From Globisporangium splendens (taxonomy: Eukaryota > Oomycota > Peronosporomycetes > Pythiales > Pythiaceae), in NCBI GenBank assembly GCA_006386115.1, contig VFIW01000096.1:62001-126000 (forward strand): DNA of 64,000 nt. Reading direction: 5' to 3'. How positions within the stretch are numbered: position 1 is the stretch's first letter; every line of letters begins with the position of its first letter. Positions 61,171-64,000 of this stretch are shown here, in pieces. The notes under the pieces are model-generated. The model was not told the DNA's origin. It did not search any database and worked only from the letters and a program-made list of their open reading frames with translations. The translations under genes and the position numbers were made by a program.

Positions 61171-64000
61171 ATGTACGCCGCGCTACATGCCCTCAAGAAT
61201 GCATTTTACAAAAATCAAAAAAAGGAAAAAAGACCATGTCCAAACACGCTACGGGTATTAACTCAGAACGTGTGCGGATTCAAAAAGAAAGAACGAACAA
61301 AATGGTTAGAGGACCTCAAGGGGGCACTAACCGCAGAAAAGTATGATATCATTTATTTACAGGAGACGAGGATCACCACAGCCAAAGAAGAAAGCAGACT
61401 CCGACATTACTGGAACCGAATATCGGGGGTTGCAAACCTGGACGAACCAACATCCTTTTGGTCCATCCATCCTGACGCGACCGGCGGAGTGGCAATACTC
61501 ACAAATCCGAAGACGATTAGCGAAACACAACTGATCGAGGAATCCAAGTGGACAAATCGCACAGTCGCTATCAAGTCCAAGGGAGTGGTGTGGATTAATG
61601 TGTACGCACCCAACAAGAAATCAGAGCGAGAACACTTCTTCCGACGCCTAAACAAAGAGTTCGGGACTCATCGTGCAGCAGCAGTGCTCGGAGGTGACTT
61701 CAATTGTGTGCTCGACAAGCAACGGGACCGGTACCAAAGAGGAGTTCGGCTACCTGTGCAGTGCGAGAGTGCAGAACTGAGACGACTAGTGACGGAGTGG
61801 AGCATTTACGACGCACGGGAGCTAGTGGAGGATCCGGAGTGGCCAGTTCAGAGGGAACCGACGGAGCATTTCACATACTGGAGGAAAAACTCAGCCAGTC
61901 GACTCGACCGATTCTATATCGCAGGAAACCTGGGCAGCGCCGTGCAATGGGAAGCCATAGAGCTACCCAAGCGCTACTCGGATCACCAAGCAGTGGTGCT
62001 GCATATGAAATGGACGAGTCAACCGCAGAGACCAAAGAGAGTGAACAAGTGCAGGTACCCGATGCGAACCTCGCGTCCTGACTTGGTGCGGACTGGGGAG
62101 CAAAAGGCGATCGCTCACGAGCTGGAGCTGATGCAGAGTGAAGGGTCAATCGTTTGGAACAACCTGGAACAGCGTATCATCAAAGCAATACTGAGAGTAA
62201 GTCGAGCAGAGAAGCGGCAAGTACGAAGATATCGGCAAAAGTTGGAGGATCAGCAGCATCGACCAGCAAACCGCACAAGGCGTCAGCTGATCGAAGAACA
62301 AGCAAACGCGGCAAGGGAGGCAGCAGAGTTCAAATTCGGCAAGTATATGCAAGCAACGCAGGGGGATGTTCGCCACTTCTTTCGGAGGATCGCCAACTGG
62401 CAGCGGGATCAAACAATTTCGCGATTGGAACCGACTCCCGGAAGGTACCACTCACCAAACGCGAGTCTAGCGGACATCATGGGGGCAGAGTGGCACCAAA
62501 TCACTGGCCAGAGCCATGCTGCGGTCCCTCCGCAGAAGGCTGAACAGCGATTTGATGCACTGGTGTACATTCCGGAAACTCGAAAAGTCACAGAAGCGCA
62601 AAACCAAGATTTGATGGCACCCATCACTGAAAAGGAAGTACGAGAGGCAATCGCGGCTTTACATCGGCATAAGGCAGGTGGCGTGGACAGTCTGAACAAT
62701 GACTTCTACAAGGATTGCGAGGACGTGATGGTCGACGTTTTGGTGCGGGAATTCAACAACATCCAACGCGGGGCAACCATGCCACGATCATTCGATCAAG
62801 GAATCGTGATACCGTTGCGCAAGAAAGGCGATTCGCCAAACCCCCTCGATTACAGACCAATCACTCTGCTTACGACCACTTACAAGTTGTTTGCAAAAGT
62901 CTTGGCAACAAGGCTGCAAGACATCCTTCTGTGGATCATCGGGGAAGCACAACAAGGCTTTGTACGCGACCGACTGATGGAGAACTCGATCCTCATCATG
63001 CAAGCCGCATTGGACAAAGCGTACCACAACAACGGTGAAGGGTTGGATGACGCTCCGGGAATTGCGATGCTTGACTTCATGAAGGCTTACGACACATTGG
63101 ACAGAGATTTTCTGTACCTTGTGCTGAGCAAGTTCGGCTTTGGGCGACAATTTGTGGATTTAGTACGGCGAATGCACTCGGACACTACAGCGCAGTACCT
63201 GGTGAACGGTGAAGTGTCGACAGAATGGGAGGTCAAGTCGGGAATTCGTCAAGGTTGCCCCCTGGCCCCTCTCCTGTTTATCATCGCCGCGGAGATTCTC
63301 GCACTAGCAGTTCAGCAAGACCCCCATCTGGAAGGAATTCGTGTGACCAGATCCGGAGCAGAACCCCATCTCATTTCGACCTTCGTCGACGACTCCGCCG
63401 TCTTTCTGAAACAAGGGAAACAGCTGCCTCGACTGATGCAGCTGCTGTCCGAGTTCGGCCAGCAATCAGGTCTGCACGTGCAACCAACGAAAAGCAGCTA
63501 CATCTGTCTCAACACAGCAGTAGTCCAGGAACAAAGATGCGGCATTCCAATTCTGAAGCATGGAGAGACGGTGAGGTACCTTGGCATCCAAATAGGTACC
63601 GGGAACATCACACAAGCTAATTGGGAGGACCGCCTGCAAAAGCTCCGAACCAGATTGATCATCGCGGCCAAAGTCTCCAACAGTGTGGTGGGGAGAGTGC
63701 TGATACTGAATTCGGTCTTACTGCCGTCGATTCTGTTCACTGCCGGCTACATCAAGCCCCCAGCGAAGGTCGTGGATCAGCTAGTGAATCTACAAAAGCA
63801 GTTTTTGTGGCAATCGACACTCGGCACAGACGGCACGAGGCACAAGGTGAGTCCTTCCCTGCTCTACTTGCCAGTCAAGGAAGGAGGCATAGGTCTCTAC
63901 TCAATACCTCTTGCAATAAAGCGACAAGCGATGCGGCGGACAACTCGGTGGATACTGCGAGCGCGAGACAAGTATACAGAAGCTTGGCATGAACAGGTGC
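61171..64000 (+). CDS. LINE B ORF2: APE endonuclease and reverse transcriptase (runs off the edge)
   Basis: First ATG 61171, open to the window end (about 943 codons, no stop). The APE domain begins LTQNVCGFKKK (residue 29), then YLQETRI, LGGDFNCVLD (catalytic, residue 174 on) and SDHQAV (270). RT motifs follow: HKAGGVDSLNNDFYK, PLDYRPITLL, IAMLDFMKAYDTLD (motif A), GIRQGCPLAPLLF (B), FVDDSAVF (C, residue 738) and VRYLGIQIG. The proteins nick target DNA and copy the element RNA at the nick. Motif A has FMKAYD where many LINEs have FEKAFD. RNase H is expected downstream, as in piece C. Confidence 0.93.
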   Translation, partial: MYAALHALKNAFYKNQKKEKRPCPNTLRVLTQNVCGFKKKERTKWLEDLKGALTAEKYDIIYLQETRITTAKEESRLRHYWNRISGVANLDEPTSFWSIHPDATGGVAILTNPKTISETQLIEESKWTNRTVAIKSKGVVWINVYAPNKKSEREHFFRRLNKEFGTHRAAAVLGGDFNCVLDKQRDRYQRGVRLPVQCESAELRRLVTEWSIYDARELVEDPEWPVQREPTEHFTYWRKNSASRLDRFYIAGNLGSAVQWEAIELPKRYSDHQAVVLHMKWTSQPQRPKRVNKCRYPMRTSRPDLVRTGEQKAIAHELELMQSEGSIVWNNLEQRIIKAILRVSRAEKRQVRRYRQKLEDQQHRPANRTRRQLIEEQANAAREAAEFKFGKYMQATQGDVRHFFRRIANWQRDQTISRLEPTPGRYHSPNASLADIMGAEWHQITGQSHAAVPPQKAEQRFDALVYIPETRKVTEAQNQDLMAPITEKEVREAIAALHRHKAGGVDSLNNDFYKDCEDVMVDVLVREFNNIQRGATMPRSFDQGIVIPLRKKGDSPNPLDYRPITLLTTTYKLFAKVLATRLQDILLWIIGEAQQGFVRDRLMENSILIMQAALDKAYHNNGEGLDDAPGIAMLDFMKAYDTLDRDFLYLVLSKFGFGRQFVDLVRRMHSDTTAQYLVNGEVSTEWEVKSGIRQGCPLAPLLFIIAAEILALAVQQDPHLEGIRVTRSGAEPHLISTFVDDSAVFLKQGKQLPRLMQLLSEFGQQSGLHVQPTKSSYICLNTAVVQEQRCGIPILKHGETVRYLGIQIGTGNITQANWEDRLQKLRTRLIIAAKVSNSVVGRVLILNSVLLPSILFTAGYIKPPAKVVDQLVNLQKQFLWQSTLGTDGTRHKVSPSLLYLPVKEGGIGLYSIPLAIKRQAMRRTTRWILRARDKYTEAWHEQV

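Larger units (their letters stand above)
57273..64000 (+). mobile_element. LINE copy B, 5' complete, continues past the window
   Basis: Starts at CACTTTCGATCTAGCC directly against LINE piece C. It contains the same internal TTATAAAGG, ORF1 region and OTU ORF as copy A (offset 13297 bp for the shared part), then the APE-RT reading frame that copy A lacks. About 6.7 kb are visible; the RNase H domain and 3' end should lie to the right. This is the most complete copy and the only one here with an intact ORF2 as far as can be read. Confidence 0.92.

Noticed and set aside
1..64000. tRNA, rRNA, CRISPR or bacterial operon features
   Set aside because: No cloverleaf, rRNA or spaced direct repeats noticed; introns and LINEs show eukaryotic DNA.

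Overview
The window looks like the nuclear genome of an oomycete (water mould), probably a Phytophthora/Pythium-type lineage. This is inferred from short GT-AG introns (49-189 nt) in otherwise compact genes; start-site sequences close to the oomycete core promoter GCTCATTYYNCAWTTT 40-90 bp before many ATGs; an M96-type gene; a multispanning membrane family of the kind common in oomycetes; and LINE retrotransposons. No species can be named from sequence alone.

Layout. 1-6.6 kb holds single-copy-like genes: the 3' end of a dicarboxylate/amino-acid:cation symporter, a multispanning membrane protein with one frameshift, a small acidic hypothetical protein, and a five-exon peroxisomal half-ABC transporter (PMP70/ABCD3 type, 665 aa after splicing). 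8.2-9.7 kb holds a decayed second copy of the membrane family, and a third decayed copy lies at 24.8-26.6 kb.

10.1-53.8 kb is an array of intronless aldo-keto reductase genes of the Kv-beta/YghZ type (AKR6-like). Thirteen copies are intact (345-351 aa) and at least seven are broken or relict, in mixed orientation. All intact copies keep Asp, Tyr, Lys and His at the catalytic positions. Copies are joined by inverted repeats (11.1-13.4 kb, 27.4-30.0 kb, 10.1 against 17.2 kb) and by mosaic sequence sharing, which points to continuing duplication, fold-back rearrangement and gene conversion. Short motifs recur upstream of several copies. Unrelated genes sit inside the array: a TEX47/BLUF-like protein (18.6 kb), a secreted protein with four CxGGxC repeats (19.7 kb) and a three-exon M96-like protein (39.6 kb).

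34.5-35.3, 44.0-48.2 and 54.0-64.0 kb contain copies and pieces of one LINE family. Its order is 5' UTR, ORF1 (basic gag-like region, CCHC knuckle, OTU-type cysteine protease domain), ORF2 (APE endonuclease, reverse transcriptase, RNase H), 3' UTR and a simple-repeat tail. One copy runs off the right edge with ORF2 open, one has lost all of the APE-RT region, and one has its 3' half inverted. ORF1 carries the same three in-frame TGA codons in both near-identical copies.
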